Origin: Clostridium yunnanense
GTDB taxonomy: Bacteria; Bacillota; Clostridia; Clostridiales; Clostridiaceae
Assembly (NCBI RefSeq): GCF_016595795.1
Contig: NZ_JAENHN010000007.1
Location: 1 to 64,000, forward strand
Direction of reading: 5' to 3'
Length of the DNA stretch: 64,000 bases
In this document: positions 32,528 to 43,131 of the stretch, piece after piece
Layout: each line of letters begins with the position of its first letter
How positions within the stretch are numbered: position 1 is the first letter of the stretch
Translations under genes and position numbers: made by a program
The notes under the pieces: model-generated
Seen by the model: only the letters and a program-made list of their open reading frames with translations
What the model was told of the DNA's origin: nothing
The model's database searches: none

Positions 32528-35017
32528 TTAACCTCTTAAAAACCCCAGTTCATACACCAATGGCCTCATCTTATTTTCAAGTATTTCATAACACTCATCA
32601 AATTTTAAAAGCTCGTCCCTCAAATAATAGTTTAAAAGTTTATTTATTTGATACCAACCAGCATCCCAGGTATTTATATGATATTTAGGAAATTCATCAT
32701 TGAATAAATTTCTATACTTAAAACTTTCTTTAGTTAGTTCAATTGCCATGTTCAAGACTTGCTTTCCTTCATTTGAAAGCTTTAACTTTCCCAATAGATA
32801 ATACATATATCTTTCTTTATTAAATTGTTTTGCATCAATATACACTTCGTTATTGTTAGTCTCATTTGCTAGTTCCAAAATAGATTTATTAGACATGAAA
32901 AATAATTCGTTAAATATATTAAATAACTTACCCTGAATTTTTATATTTCTCATGGAGCTTTGATTTGATGACTGATTAAACAAAGAATATATTACACTGT
33001 CACTTACCCATTCTTTATATCTTGGGTGATTTTTATTTGGCTCTGAATATTCATCTTTTTGATTTATCCAGTTGGACTTTATTAAGTTTCTTGCTGCAAA
33101 AAGAGACATGCAATTCACTATATTGTCAGAATAAATCGGTATTGTTCTCACATGCCTTGTTACCTTACTGGACATAATATATACACCTTGAGTATTGGCA
33201 TACACATTATTACAATCATTTATAAAATAAGCTAATGCTTTCTCATCAGTATTTAATACTTTCCCGTCTATACTAACTGCTGACTTTAAGGCTGGTATTT
33301 CTATATTCTGAGTTAATTTCTTCTGTTTGAAACAATCTGAGGCACTAACTGTGTCATCAAGATTATATATTATTTTCTCTCCCAAAGTTACTATGGTATT
33401 ATTACCTGAAATATCTTTTATTTTATATTTAAAATTGCACTTATCACCAGTCTCTCCATCGTCCCAAACTGAGAAACTTATTCCCCAGTCACTTGAAGTA
33501 TCATAAAAATGTGAAGCATTAAAAAGTATTCCTTCTCTATATTTGAAGTTTACTAAGAATCTTTTTCTAAAGGTCTTATATGAAGGACCACTTAAGAGTA
33601 ATGGTGGAGAAAATATTGCTAATTTGATATTAGAGAGCTTGTATCTTTCTTTAATCATAAGAATTTTATATATAAATTGTGCGTATATTTGTTCACTACA
33701 CTTACCCAATTTATTTTTTTGCATTACCTTTTGTACTGCTGTTATTGAATTTCCTTTCTTGCTTTTTTTGTTCTTTGTTTTTCCATTAGAAGGTGTAGCA
33801 AAAGGAGGGTTTATAAAAAATATAATAGGCCTATCACTTTTTAAACTATTTAGAAGTTCTTTAGGCATTTTAGCCATATTTTCAAGCAAGTCTGCTCCTT
33901 GCAATAAGTCTACATCATCATTTAAAAAATCATATTGGAACTTTACAGCGTTAGTATTGTATTTATCTCCTATTACTAAATCACCTTTATATAATGTGGA
34001 GCAATATAATTCCTTAAAATTATAATCTCTTGTAAGATTTCCTGTTCCCCAAGCACAATCCCAAACTACATACTTATCTCTCCAATCTTCCCCATAAAGT
34101 TCAGATATATTCTTATTAGCTTCATCAGCCCAAACAGTAGGCGTATAAAATTCCCCTTTAAATCTTCTCTGTGTATCCTCAATCAACCTGTCTGAAATTG
34201 ATGTTATCATTTCAATTTCTTTAGGAGAATATTTAAACTCATAATAATCAAAAAAAGAATTAAAGGCTGTCTCATTTATACTTACTTGTTTATTGTCCTT
34301 CAATACTAGAGTATTCTTTTTCTTTGGATGCAAGTAACTATCTATAGGATTAATTAGAAGATTTAAGAATATAAAAACTAGCTCATTTACACTATAATTT
34401 TCAGGAGATCTTACCACTTTTATTATAAAATAATCGTATATCTCTGCCATATTTTTTTCTGTTATCTTAACATAAGTTTTTATATTAAAGGCAAGTTCCT
34501 TAATCTTTTCTGTAACCACTTTAAAGTTAAACCTACTATCTACAGAGAAGATGAATGGATTTATATCATTATCCTCATTAAGTTTCATCAATAAACTAGG
34601 ATTTTTGCTCGGTGCTTCTGAAGGAGATATGCCCCAGTTAATTTCTTCTGTTAAGTATTTAGATATCTTATCAGAGGTTAATACGAAGCATTCATTTTTA
34701 TCACCAACAAGTATAATTTCAGGAAATATTGTGCTATATTCGGAAAACTTTTTTAAGTAATAAAGTACTTGTATTAAGACCTTTGACTGTTTTATCTTAG
34801 AGCTAAAATCTTCATCTAATTTAAATTCCATGATAAGTCTTAAAACTTTTGTTTCACTATTGAATACTATATTCCCCTCAAGATATCCATCACAATTGTA
34901 GTTGTGGCTAATATTGGAATTTAGGAAGCTCTTCTTTAGCTCATTTTTATATACAATCTCAACCTCTTTTTCGACCTTTGCATCCTTGATTTCATTATAA
35001 AAACTCTTCATGCTCAC
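32528..35017 (-). CDS. restriction endonuclease - N6-adenine methyltransferase fusion (type IIG-like)
   Basis: The 829-residue protein has an N-terminal nuclease-like region with LIMEFKLDEDF (E64-x-K66) in a PD-(D/E)XK context. A class I amino-methyltransferase follows: motif I DCAWGTGNLT (320-329), YTPTVWADEA just before it, and motif IV NPPF (403-406). The remaining 400 residues would hold the target-recognition region. Restriction and methylation on one chain is typical of type IIG enzymes. Loss of nuclease function, leaving a lone methylase, is also possible because the aspartate partner is not clear. A GTG at 35017 or ATG at 35011 may start it; neither has a strong ribosome-binding site. 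Confidence 0.72.
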   Translation of the reverse strand: MSMKSFYNEIKDAKVEKEVEIVYKNELKKSFLNSNISHNYNCDGYLEGNIVFNSETKVLRLIMEFKLDEDFSSKIKQSKVLIQVLYYLKKFSEYSTIFPEIILVGDKNECFVLTSDKISKYLTEEINWGISPSEAPSKNPSLLMKLNEDNDINPFIFSVDSRFNFKVVTEKIKELAFNIKTYVKITEKNMAEIYDYFIIKVVRSPENYSVNELVFIFLNLLINPIDSYLHPKKKNTLVLKDNKQVSINETAFNSFFDYYEFKYSPKEIEMITSISDRLIEDTQRRFKGEFYTPTVWADEANKNISELYGEDWRDKYVVWDCAWGTGNLTRDYNFKELYCSTLYKGDLVIGDKYNTNAVKFQYDFLNDDVDLLQGADLLENMAKMPKELLNSLKSDRPIIFFINPPFATPSNGKTKNKKSKKGNSITAVQKVMQKNKLGKCSEQIYAQFIYKILMIKERYKLSNIKLAIFSPPLLLSGPSYKTFRKRFLVNFKYREGILFNASHFYDTSSDWGISFSVWDDGETGDKCNFKYKIKDISGNNTIVTLGEKIIYNLDDTVSASDCFKQKKLTQNIEIPALKSAVSIDGKVLNTDEKALAYFINDCNNVYANTQGVYIMSSKVTRHVRTIPIYSDNIVNCMSLFAARNLIKSNWINQKDEYSEPNKNHPRYKEWVSDSVIYSLFNQSSNQSSMRNIKIQGKLFNIFNELFFMSNKSILELANETNNNEVYIDAKQFNKERYMYYLLGKLKLSNEGKQVLNMAIELTKESFKYRNLFNDEFPKYHINTWDAGWYQINKLLNYYLRDELLKFDECYEILENKMRPLVYELGFLRG

Positions 35018-35199
35018 TCAACATGAGGCTTAAACTTATACTTTTCAATATACTTATCCTCTATTAATATAATTGCTATCGTTGATATTATATTAATTTG
35101 TTATGCTCAAATATGCTTTATAAAATTAGTCACTAAGAATATATCTATGAAAAGATTAACTATTTACAGATTAGTAAGAAGTAATATTTGGACAAAAAT

Positions 35200-35231
35200 A
35201 AGATTGGAAATTATTGATATTTTCCAATCTT
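35200..35231 (-). terminator. terminator
   Basis: The 11-bp stem AAGATTGGAAA/TTTCCAATCTT is followed by TATTTTTG on the minus strand, downstream of the gene ending at 35287. Confidence 0.75.
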
Positions 35232-35286
35232 AATAAAACAGCATCTATACAAAAATATTTATAAATTCACTTTACTCAATTACACA

Positions 35287-36218
35287 TCAAATTTTACCCA
35301 TCTTTTTCATTTTCTCAACCAATAATGCTTCTTCTTCTGTAAAAGCAAACTCATCACTACACTCATCATAATCATTAGCATTTTTATCAGTACTAGATAA
35401 ATTTGTGCTATCTAATCTAGGTGACATCAACAATTTTGATTCTGGAGCCATAAGCTTTTCAGGTGAAAACACACAATTATCATTCATCTCCGGAATAATT
35501 ATTCCAGTCTTTAGTATACCATCGATACTTTTAGTTAAGCTTCTTTTTAGCAATTCTGCTTTTTCAGAAGATATTACTTTCTTGTCCTCAAGTTCTTTTA
35601 TTTTTTCATATTCAGGTAAAGCCAATAATAAACTTTCTACATTTGCATTTACTTTATCATTTCTATAGTATATAATTTTGTCCCATATTTTCAATATCAA
35701 GTCTTTAACACATTCCACCACTTTAGTTAAACCTAGTAAGTCAAAGGATTTATCACTACCTGAATCAGCAGATATCAAAGTAAGCTCACTTTCATCCATT
35801 TGTTCTATTGAAACACATACTTCATAAAAATAAATTACAGATGATATAGCTTCAGTAACTCGTTTTGCACTTGATAACATGTTTTTTTCTTCAGGTAACA
35901 CTATAGTAATAACATCATATTCTGAATTCGCATTTTCATTATTTGATAGCTTTATTGCTTCATTTTCAAGAAGTTTTAATATTTTAGGTAAGTTATCACA
36001 TAAAAACTTATGGACCCATTTAATCTATTAATAAGTAAAACATCTTGAGTAAATAGAATCTTATTCCAAAATACTGGATTATGCAAATCTTCTAATCCCA
36101 TACATGCTACTATATACTTCATCCCATCTGAAAAATTATTATATTCAATGCTATATTTATTGAAAACATCAAGGGTTGAAGAATAATCTATGTTATTATC
36201 CTGCTTTTTCCTCCTCAT
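35287..36218 (-). pseudogene. unknown gene broken by a frameshift
   Basis: Frame one (from ATG 36218) reads MRRKKQDNNIDYSSTLDVFN up to LLINRLNGS. One base is missing near 36010 (next to GGG). The second frame continues KFLCDNLPKILKLLENEAIK, then the Ser/Asp-rich region and the acidic end EEEALLVEKMKKMGKI. Full length would be about 310 residues, with no recognised domain. The open frame extends upstream of the ATG with coding-like sequence, so the real start may lie further right. It is the downstream partner of the membrane protein gene at 36322-38235. Confidence 0.55.
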
Positions 36219-36321
36219 ATCAATTAATGTATTGGTATGACTTCTAATATCTAAGTAATTAAATAAATCAATAATCTTTTTAGTTTCTACATATAAGGCT
36301 AATTATCTATTATTACATACT

Positions 36322-38235
36322 TTAACCTTTATTTAAATTATCTACTTTTATTACAGTATATGATTCCTTATATAATCCATCATGATCCTCCAATTGGTAT
36401 TTTAATACATAATTATCATAATAATAGAGATTCGACTCTTCCGGTTTTATCAAATTAAAATATTGCATAATAAATGTCTTATAGTTATCAGCGAATTTAA
36501 CTGTCTGTTCATCATCCACATTTTTAAAAACAGTTTTACTTTTCAATTTTTTTGAAGTGTCAAATTTAAAGCTATCCACTTTTCCATCTTTACCAATACT
36601 ATAAGCTACGGAAAGATCAATTTCTAAATTTGTTGATTCAACTACCCAAGTATAATTAAAATTTTGATCTTTATCTGTCTCATTCTCTTTAAATTTTATT
36701 TCTGAACCATCTTTGAGTTTAATATTTTCATTAAGGAATTCATTCTTTAGCAAGTAGAACTTAGTTGGTGAATCGGCTATCTTAAATTCATCACAAGGGT
36801 ATGATTTAATATCCAATGTTTTTAATGTAATTAATCTTCTTTCAGGAAACTTTGATATAAAGTATATATTGTCAGTTTGAGCAACTATACTTCCAAAAAT
36901 TATTTTAGACTTCACTTTGTCATCTATATTACTACATATTATTTTATCTTTTGAATTAACTGGAGTTAATTGCTGTATTAACTTTCCTGTTTATGCAGTA
37001 GCATTAATGAAAAAAGAACATAAACATGTAATTGCCATTACACATGCAAGAGTAGCTGATAATAAGATATTATCTCTTTTTTTATTTGACTTATCATTAT
37101 CTTTCTTCTGACTTTTAGTATGTTCAAACTTAAATTTAAAATTTGAACTACTAAAAAAAGATACAATAACTGCTGCTATTATGGTATATATTAAACCATG
37201 TTCAAATTTTAATTTTGAATATATAATTGAAAATATAGTTACTGAAAATGGGAAGTAAAGTATCATATGTACTATCCACTTTATAATCCTATTATTTGCT
37301 AAAAGTTTAAACCTATCTTTTATACTTTTCCCAAACCCAATACATGCATTTATCGCCATAACGCCCAAAAACATACATATCATAAGAATAAAAGACTGAT
37401 TCTCCTTTTTTGACATATTAATTATGATTACAGATAATAAACCAATATATAGAATTCCACTCATAAGTAATAGAGGCTTTTCAATTGATGCTCTAAATAA
37501 ACATACTACCCATATTATCATTAATGGAATAATTGTCAAAAATAACAGTAAAAAAGATCCCTTTTCAAAAATTTTATCATCAAATCCAAATAGAAACACC
37601 CCTATTCCAAAGAAGAACATCAACATAATAAATATATGAATTATGAAGCTAAAAATTTTTTCTTTAAGTCTCTCTTCACGTATAAATAATAACAGCGAAA
37701 ATAAGTATGAACTTGAAGCAAGCAATAATAAAGCTCCAATGGCAGATATTGATTTAAAATTAAAAGGAACTGGATTAACTACCATATCTATGATAGGTAT
37801 ACTGTTATTATCACTTCCTCCAAAATAAAATCCATACAAAAATGCATATCCTAATTGATAAAAAAAATAAAGTATTGATAACCCTAAAATTGGCAAGATA
37901 ATTCCAATAAATTTATAATTATCTGCAACACGTAATATATTTTTCAATGTTAGCTGCTTTTTTAGATTATAATACCTATTCTCACTTTTGTTTTCTTGAA
38001 TCATTATTTCACTAAATGACACTATTTTTGTTTTTCCAATATGATTGTTTTGAACATACCGATCGACAAGTATATTAAACTTATCTTTATTGATATTCTC
38101 GAATTCATTTTTATTATCATGGATATCAACTACCAAAACCTTATTATTTAAGTTAAATTGCCCCCATTCATCAGCAGCGCCTATTCCATCTTTAATAATT
38201 ACTATATAGTCATTTGCACTAGTTATCTGATTCAT
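36322..38235 (-). pseudogene. polytopic membrane protein gene with an in-frame ochre stop
   Basis: The first part (36991-38235, 414 residues) has a soluble N-terminal domain of about 95 residues (MNQITSANDYIVIIKDGIGA), then about nine membrane helices, and a last helix ending CSFFINATA. TAA follows at 36991-36993. The same frame then continues without interruption for another 220 codons: GKLIQQLTPVNSKDKIICSN, then a beta-rich domain to the end at 36322. One nonsense codon therefore separates a membrane anchor from its extracytoplasmic domain. ATG 38235 follows GAGGTG. Function unknown. Confidence 0.65.
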
Positions 38236-38426
38236 TTATTCACCTCAATTATTTTATTAATGTGCTTAATCTTAATATAGTGATTTGATTTAAATAATTG
38301 AAATATTGTTCATTTTTGCATATTTATAACTGCTCATAACTCCACATTTCTATTTAATAAATCACACAAGTTATTAAATACTGAATGCTTTATTTAACAG
38401 TTATCTATAAATTATTATTTTATTAG

Positions 38427-38777
38427 TTATTTATATAACATAATTTCAATATCGTCTAAATATTCTTCATATTCTTCTTTAAACTTTTGAAAAAATAGGC
38501 CATCTGTAAAAATCAAAAGTTTTTTAGTTGTTTTTGATAAAGATAGCCAGTAACATTTTTCAAAAATCGATGCTCTTTGTCCTGCTTTTATTTTTCCTTC
38601 CTGCAATTCATTGGTACATACAAACAAGCTTATTTCCTTATCAGATGAAACACCATGAAATTTCCTACTGTCTTTGTTTTGAAGTATAGTTGCTTCATAA
38701 AATTCCTTGCCGAGCTCATTACCTAGGCGCTTTACTATATTCCTTATATCTAACTTAACCTGTGAAGTATCTGCCAT
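38427..38777 (-). CDS. small protein of unknown function downstream of hsdR
   Basis: A 116-residue soluble protein with VKLDIRNIVKRLGNELGKEF near the start and an acidic end. The start MADTSQVK at 38777 is 5 nt after GAGGGGTG; an ATG 15 nt upstream overlaps this site. It lies 37 nt after hsdR, so it is probably the last gene of the type I locus. The family is not recognised. Confidence 0.6.
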   Translation of the reverse strand: MADTSQVKLDIRNIVKRLGNELGKEFYEATILQNKDSRKFHGVSSDKEISLFVCTNELQEGKIKAGQRASIFEKCYWLSLSKTTKKLLIFTDGLFFQKFKEEYEEYLDDIEIMLYK

Positions 38778-38814
38778 TTTTACACCCCTCATAAAATATT
38801 AAAATATAAATTAC

Positions 38815-41800
38815 CTACCCTTTTAACTCCTTAAATATAACCTCAGCCATCATATCCATGATAAACTTCATTTTAGCTTCATCACTAAAGAGGCTCATAA
38901 AGAAGTTATCATTTTCTTCGTAGCGATTAACGGCAACATCTTTGAACTTTTGTTCATATAGATATTTAAATAAAGATTTATCGTTGGCTTTTGCTGCATT
39001 AACAATCTTTTCATCCTTAGCAAAGTCTAGCTTCATTTGCTCTAGAACCTTGTCTTGTTCTGAGAATTCTGTTCCAAAACGTTCATTCATCTTATTAATA
39101 ATTACCGATAGTGGATCATTCTTTTTTTCTCTTCCACCTACTCCACCTTTTATATTAGGTAAATAGTCATCTGTGCTTTCCATAGCAATGCTTCCATCAA
39201 AGGTCTTAGATAGCTTATAGTATTCCAGCATGATTTTATCTGAAATTTCTACTGGTCCATCTTCCCCAGATGGAGGTAGACATTTAGCTAATAGTTTTGC
39301 ATATACAAAGAACTTTTGCATATCTTTATCATACATACGGCATACTTGGATGATGAAGGAATATATACGTATGAACCTTGATAAGTATGATTTAAAATCT
39401 TCTCTCTCATGATCTTCTTTAGCCTTATACCGATCTAAGGCTGGTTTAATGCATGCTGTAAGAGTAGCTTGTACATTTTTATCACTCTTTGAATAATAAG
39501 CTTCTGCAAATCTATCTACTTCTAATTGCTGATATATTTGATACTCATCTAATTTATTTTTCAAATCATAAATAACATTAGGATCTGTTTCTTCTTCTAA
39601 TACAGTTGCTTCATAATAAGGCTGGAAGGAATTCTGTATTTCCTCTGCTGTATTTACAAAATCAAGAACAAAGGTATCTTCCTTTCCTCTCATGGTTCTA
39701 TTAAGTCTTGAGAGTGTCTGTACAGCTTTTACCCCTGATAGCTTTTTATCTACAAACATAGTGTGTAGTAATGGCTCATCAAAACCTGTTTGGTACTTTT
39801 CAGCAACTATTAACATATTAAAAGCATCCGTATGGAATTGAGATTTAAGTTGATTTTCTTTAATGTTTTTTCCGTCCTTATCATGATTTAGCTTTTCCTC
39901 TGTAAAGTCTTCATCATCATCCTTCACAGTGCCGGAAAATGCAACTAACACATCTAAATTAGTATAACCTTGTTCTTTTATATATCTTCTAAACTCCAAA
40001 AGATATCGTACTGCATGAAGACGAGATGAAGTAACTATCATTGCTTTAGCATGTCCATCTATTTTATTCTTTGTAATACTTCTAAAATGCTCTACCATAA
40101 TAGCAGTTTTTTGTGCCAAATTATGTGGATGCAAGGACTCATATTTGGAGATTTCCTTGCTCGCCTTGCTACTATCAATGCTTGGATCATCAGCTATCTT
40201 CTTGGCAATCTTATAATACATCTTATAGGTAGTATAATTTTTCAATACATCTAAGATGAAATGTTCTTCAATAGCTTGCCTCATTGAATAAATATGAAAA
40301 GCTCTAAAGGTTCCATCTGTTTGTTTCTCCCCAAACATCTGCAAAGTCTTTTCCTTTGGAGTTGCAGTGAAGGCGAAGAATGATAGATTGCTTAATCTCC
40401 CATGGGATAAAAGTTCATCAACTAATTCATCCTGAAAATCAGAAGTACTTTCCTCCGACTCACTTTCCATCTGCCTATATTCTTCTAATACATCCTCAGT
40501 ATCGCCTAGTGCTTTCTTTAACTTTTTAGCTGCTTCTCCAGTTTGACTTGAATGAGCTTCGTCTACGATAATAGCAAAGTTACTTCCATCCTTTTTAACC
40601 TGATCGTAGATCACAGGGAACTTTTGCAGTGTAGTAATTATGATTCGTTTTCCTGAATTTATAGCATCTCTTAAATCGATAGCACGTTTTTTATTATCAA
40701 TACATTCAACTACTCCAAGTACATGGTCAAACTGGTAGATTGTTTCTTGGAGCTGACTATCTAGTACTCTTCTGTCTGTAACCACTATGATGGATTGAAA
40801 TATCTTTTCATCCTCATCATTATGAAGGCCAGCAAGTCTATGAGCAAGCCAAGCTATAGAGTTAGACTTACCACTTCCTGCACTGTGCTGAATCAAGTAA
40901 TTCCTTCCAGCACCATTTTCTTTAACATCTGCAAGAAGCTTAGTTACTACATCAAGCTGATGATAACGAGGAAATATTAGAGTTTCTTCAGTGTACTTCT
41001 TTCCTTCCTTATCTTCTTTTTCTTCCTTATTAAGATGAATATATTTATGAAGTATCTCCATTAATCTATCTTTACAAAGTACCTTTTCCCAAAGATATGC
41101 TGTTTGATAACCATCTTGATTAAGAGGATTTCCGGCTCCCCCTACATTGCCAGCGCCGTTAGATCCTTGATTGAAAGGAAGGAAATAAGTGTTTTTACCA
41201 CTTAATTTTGTGGCCATATACACTTCATATAAGTCCACAGCAAAATGCACTAATACCCTATTTCTAAATTCAAATATAGCCTCTTTACCTGATCTATCAA
41301 GCTTATATTGGTCAATAGCATTAGATATTGTCTGACCTGTAAACTGGCACTTAAGCTCCATAGATACCACTGGAATACCATTTAAAAATAATACTATATC
41401 AATACTATTTTCATTTAAGAGAGAGTAATGAAGCTGCCTTGTACAATGAAGTATATTATTATTGTACAGTTCTACAGTTTCATAATTCATCGAAGTCTCA
41501 GGTTTAAAATAACAAACTTTAAACTCAATGCCTCTATCCTTAAAACCTTTTCTTAATATCTTTAATAATCCATTAGTGCTAACTTCTTTGCAAAACCTCT
41601 TAATAAAACTATCCTCTGCAGAAGCTCCATAAACAGTACAATATCTCTCCCACTTTTTAGGCTGGGTTGATTTTATAAAGTTAATAAGAGTTTCTTTGTC
41701 TAAAGCTAACTCTCTATCAAAATTTTTAGGATTACCTTTTTCATACCCACCATTTGTTATAAGATATTCTTCAATAGCCTCTTCAAAATTCTTTTCCTTA

Positions 41801-41817
41801 ATCAATTCATCCGTCAT
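38815..41817 (-). CDS. hsdR: type I restriction endonuclease subunit R
   Basis: The 1000-residue motor/nuclease subunit of a type I restriction enzyme. The N-terminal endonuclease is ENSIDIVLFLNGIPV (D140) followed by SMELKCQ (E154, K156). The translocase has Walker A SAGSGKS (312-318), DEAH (419-422), FTATPKE and QTLSRLNRT near residue 700. These motifs match functional HsdR proteins, and it works with HsdM and HsdS encoded to the right. Three small genes (DUF3791, DUF3990 and a third) are inserted between hsdS and hsdR. The gene appears intact. Confidence 0.93.
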   Translation of the reverse strand: MTDELIKEKNFEEAIEEYLITNGGYEKGNPKNFDRELALDKETLINFIKSTQPKKWERYCTVYGASAEDSFIKRFCKEVSTNGLLKILRKGFKDRGIEFKVCYFKPETSMNYETVELYNNNILHCTRQLHYSLLNENSIDIVLFLNGIPVVSMELKCQFTGQTISNAIDQYKLDRSGKEAIFEFRNRVLVHFAVDLYEVYMATKLSGKNTYFLPFNQGSNGAGNVGGAGNPLNQDGYQTAYLWEKVLCKDRLMEILHKYIHLNKEEKEDKEGKKYTEETLIFPRYHQLDVVTKLLADVKENGAGRNYLIQHSAGSGKSNSIAWLAHRLAGLHNDEDEKIFQSIIVVTDRRVLDSQLQETIYQFDHVLGVVECIDNKKRAIDLRDAINSGKRIIITTLQKFPVIYDQVKKDGSNFAIIVDEAHSSQTGEAAKKLKKALGDTEDVLEEYRQMESESEESTSDFQDELVDELLSHGRLSNLSFFAFTATPKEKTLQMFGEKQTDGTFRAFHIYSMRQAIEEHFILDVLKNYTTYKMYYKIAKKIADDPSIDSSKASKEISKYESLHPHNLAQKTAIMVEHFRSITKNKIDGHAKAMIVTSSRLHAVRYLLEFRRYIKEQGYTNLDVLVAFSGTVKDDDEDFTEEKLNHDKDGKNIKENQLKSQFHTDAFNMLIVAEKYQTGFDEPLLHTMFVDKKLSGVKAVQTLSRLNRTMRGKEDTFVLDFVNTAEEIQNSFQPYYEATVLEEETDPNVIYDLKNKLDEYQIYQQLEVDRFAEAYYSKSDKNVQATLTACIKPALDRYKAKEDHEREDFKSYLSRFIRIYSFIIQVCRMYDKDMQKFFVYAKLLAKCLPPSGEDGPVEISDKIMLEYYKLSKTFDGSIAMESTDDYLPNIKGGVGGREKKNDPLSVIINKMNERFGTEFSEQDKVLEQMKLDFAKDEKIVNAAKANDKSLFKYLYEQKFKDVAVNRYEENDNFFMSLFSDEAKMKFIMDMMAEVIFKELKG

Positions 41818-41966
41818 CTTCTATACCATCCCCTACTACTCTAACTCTTTTAATGCAAAGTTAACTCTAGCTATTTCTACTGCTTTAGATAATTTTTATT
41901 GAAATAATTCTTAGATAATAGCTGAGTTAAAAATACCAAGTAAATTTTATTAACTCTTAATTATGG

Positions 41967-42194
41967 CTATGATTTTTCCTCATCTTCAAGCTCTTTATAT
42001 AAATAAGTAGGACCTTCATACCACAGCTTAGTTTCTTCTTTCTCCAGCACACTATATACCTTAGAATTATAGACTTCAAGTAAAGCCTCTTCCCAAGTTA
42101 TTTTTTTATCCTTTGATAACATCTCAGTTACCTTTGCAACTTTTAATGGAATGAATATATGAACATTGTCCTGTGTTATCTCTGGTAATGGCAT
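41967..42194 (-). CDS. small protein of the DUF3990 toxin operon
   Basis: This 75-residue, mostly helical and acidic protein (MPLPEITQDNVHIFIPLKVA, ending LYKELEDEEKS) starts 1 nt after the stop of the DUF3990 gene, with the GAGGTG site inside that gene. Tight coupling, size and charge suggest it neutralises or assists the DUF3990 protein. No DNA-binding motif is visible. Function inferred from position. Confidence 0.65.
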   Translation of the reverse strand: MPLPEITQDNVHIFIPLKVAKVTEMLSKDKKITWEEALLEVYNSKVYSVLEKEETKLWYEGPTYLYKELEDEEKS

Positions 42195-42195
42195 A

Positions 42196-42681
42196 CTAAA
42201 TCACCTCACATTCAACAAAATCTAAAAAGCTAAGAGCCTCTATAGAATGAAACGATATTTGATCTGCTAGTTTATATGTCCTAAGTTCTTTTATTGCAGT
42301 TTCAATATCCATAAACTTGTTTTCAAAAGCATTAAGACATGCGTAAACTCTGTCATCTGCTACCGGTCCTCTTATAATATCGTAGTCATGAGTGTACCCA
42401 ACATTCATCCTATTATCTATTACAAAATTAAGCCACTTCTCATTTGCTTCATCAAAAACTATAGTTTTTATAGCTTTATCATTAAAAATATCTTCATCAA
42501 ATTTATATATACTTATAAAACCTTGAGTAGAATTTTCTCTAGCCTGCTTTATCTTTGCCCATTTATAGGCTTGCTCTTTATTTGAAGTAGTGTAAAAGCC
42601 ATTTCCGAAATCTAGAGTTCTATTGGCTTTTAATATGGCAGGCTTCTCAACCTTAACATTACTACCATGGTATAGTATCAA
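42196..42681 (-). CDS. DUF3990 protein, putative ADP-ribosyltransferase-like toxin
   Basis: A 161-residue protein. MILYHGSNVKVEKP at the start and the FGNGFYTTSNKEQAYKWA segment are the DUF3990 signature and resemble the H-G and Y...A loops of the ADP-ribosyltransferase fold. DYDIIRGPVADDRVYAC completes the family pattern. DUF3990 genes are typically next to DUF3791 genes, as here, in toxin-antitoxin-like operons. The TTG start at 42681 is 7 nt after AGGAGGG. It lies inside the type I restriction locus. Confidence 0.78.
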   Translation of the reverse strand: MILYHGSNVKVEKPAILKANRTLDFGNGFYTTSNKEQAYKWAKIKQARENSTQGFISIYKFDEDIFNDKAIKTIVFDEANEKWLNFVIDNRMNVGYTHDYDIIRGPVADDRVYACLNAFENKFMDIETAIKELRTYKLADQISFHSIEALSFLDFVECEVI

Positions 42682-42721
42682 TATTTATCCCTCCTGTATT
42701 ATTTTAAACACACAGCAATTA

Positions 42722-42949
42722 TTAAAAGTTATGTCCCCTATTTCTTAGGAATATCTCAATTTCCTGAATTATATACTCCTTACCTTGCGTGTGTAATATA
42801 TCATAGTTTTCAGCTAAAAAATGAATTGCATTGCTTTCCTTAAATAGGTTAGCTACATCCTTTCCCTTCATGTTGTGATTCACTTTAAAATTTTCTATAC
42901 AAAAAGAAACAAACTCTATTACCTGTTCCTCCCTATTTAACTCATTCAT
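42722..42949 (-). CDS. DUF3791 protein, putative antitoxin
   Basis: A 75-residue protein with VIEFVSFCIENFKVNHNMKG and NYDILHTQGKEYIIQEIE, both diagnostic of DUF3791. First gene of the trio with DUF3990. The start MNELNREE at 42949 follows GAGG; the TTG 15 nt upstream overlaps it. An antitoxin role is inferred from conserved linkage of the two families. Confidence 0.78.
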   Translation of the reverse strand: MNELNREEQVIEFVSFCIENFKVNHNMKGKDVANLFKESNAIHFLAENYDILHTQGKEYIIQEIEIFLRNRGHNF

Positions 42950-43131
42950 CAAAGACCTCAACACCTTCTTAAAATTAATATTTTTTATGAAATCATGATT
43001 ACCTAATGATGCTAACTTACTATATATTCTGCACCAAAACTACAATTTTAGCATTAAGCAAATCTTATACACCACTATATGTACTTAAATATATAGCAGT
43101 GTATATATCTTAGATTTATCTTATATGCCAT

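Noticed and set aside
33543-34025. Plus-strand open frame of 160 codons with hydrophobic stretches
   Set aside because: Antisense to the methyltransferase core; hydrophobicity results from reading AT-rich coding DNA backwards. No Shine-Dalgarno.
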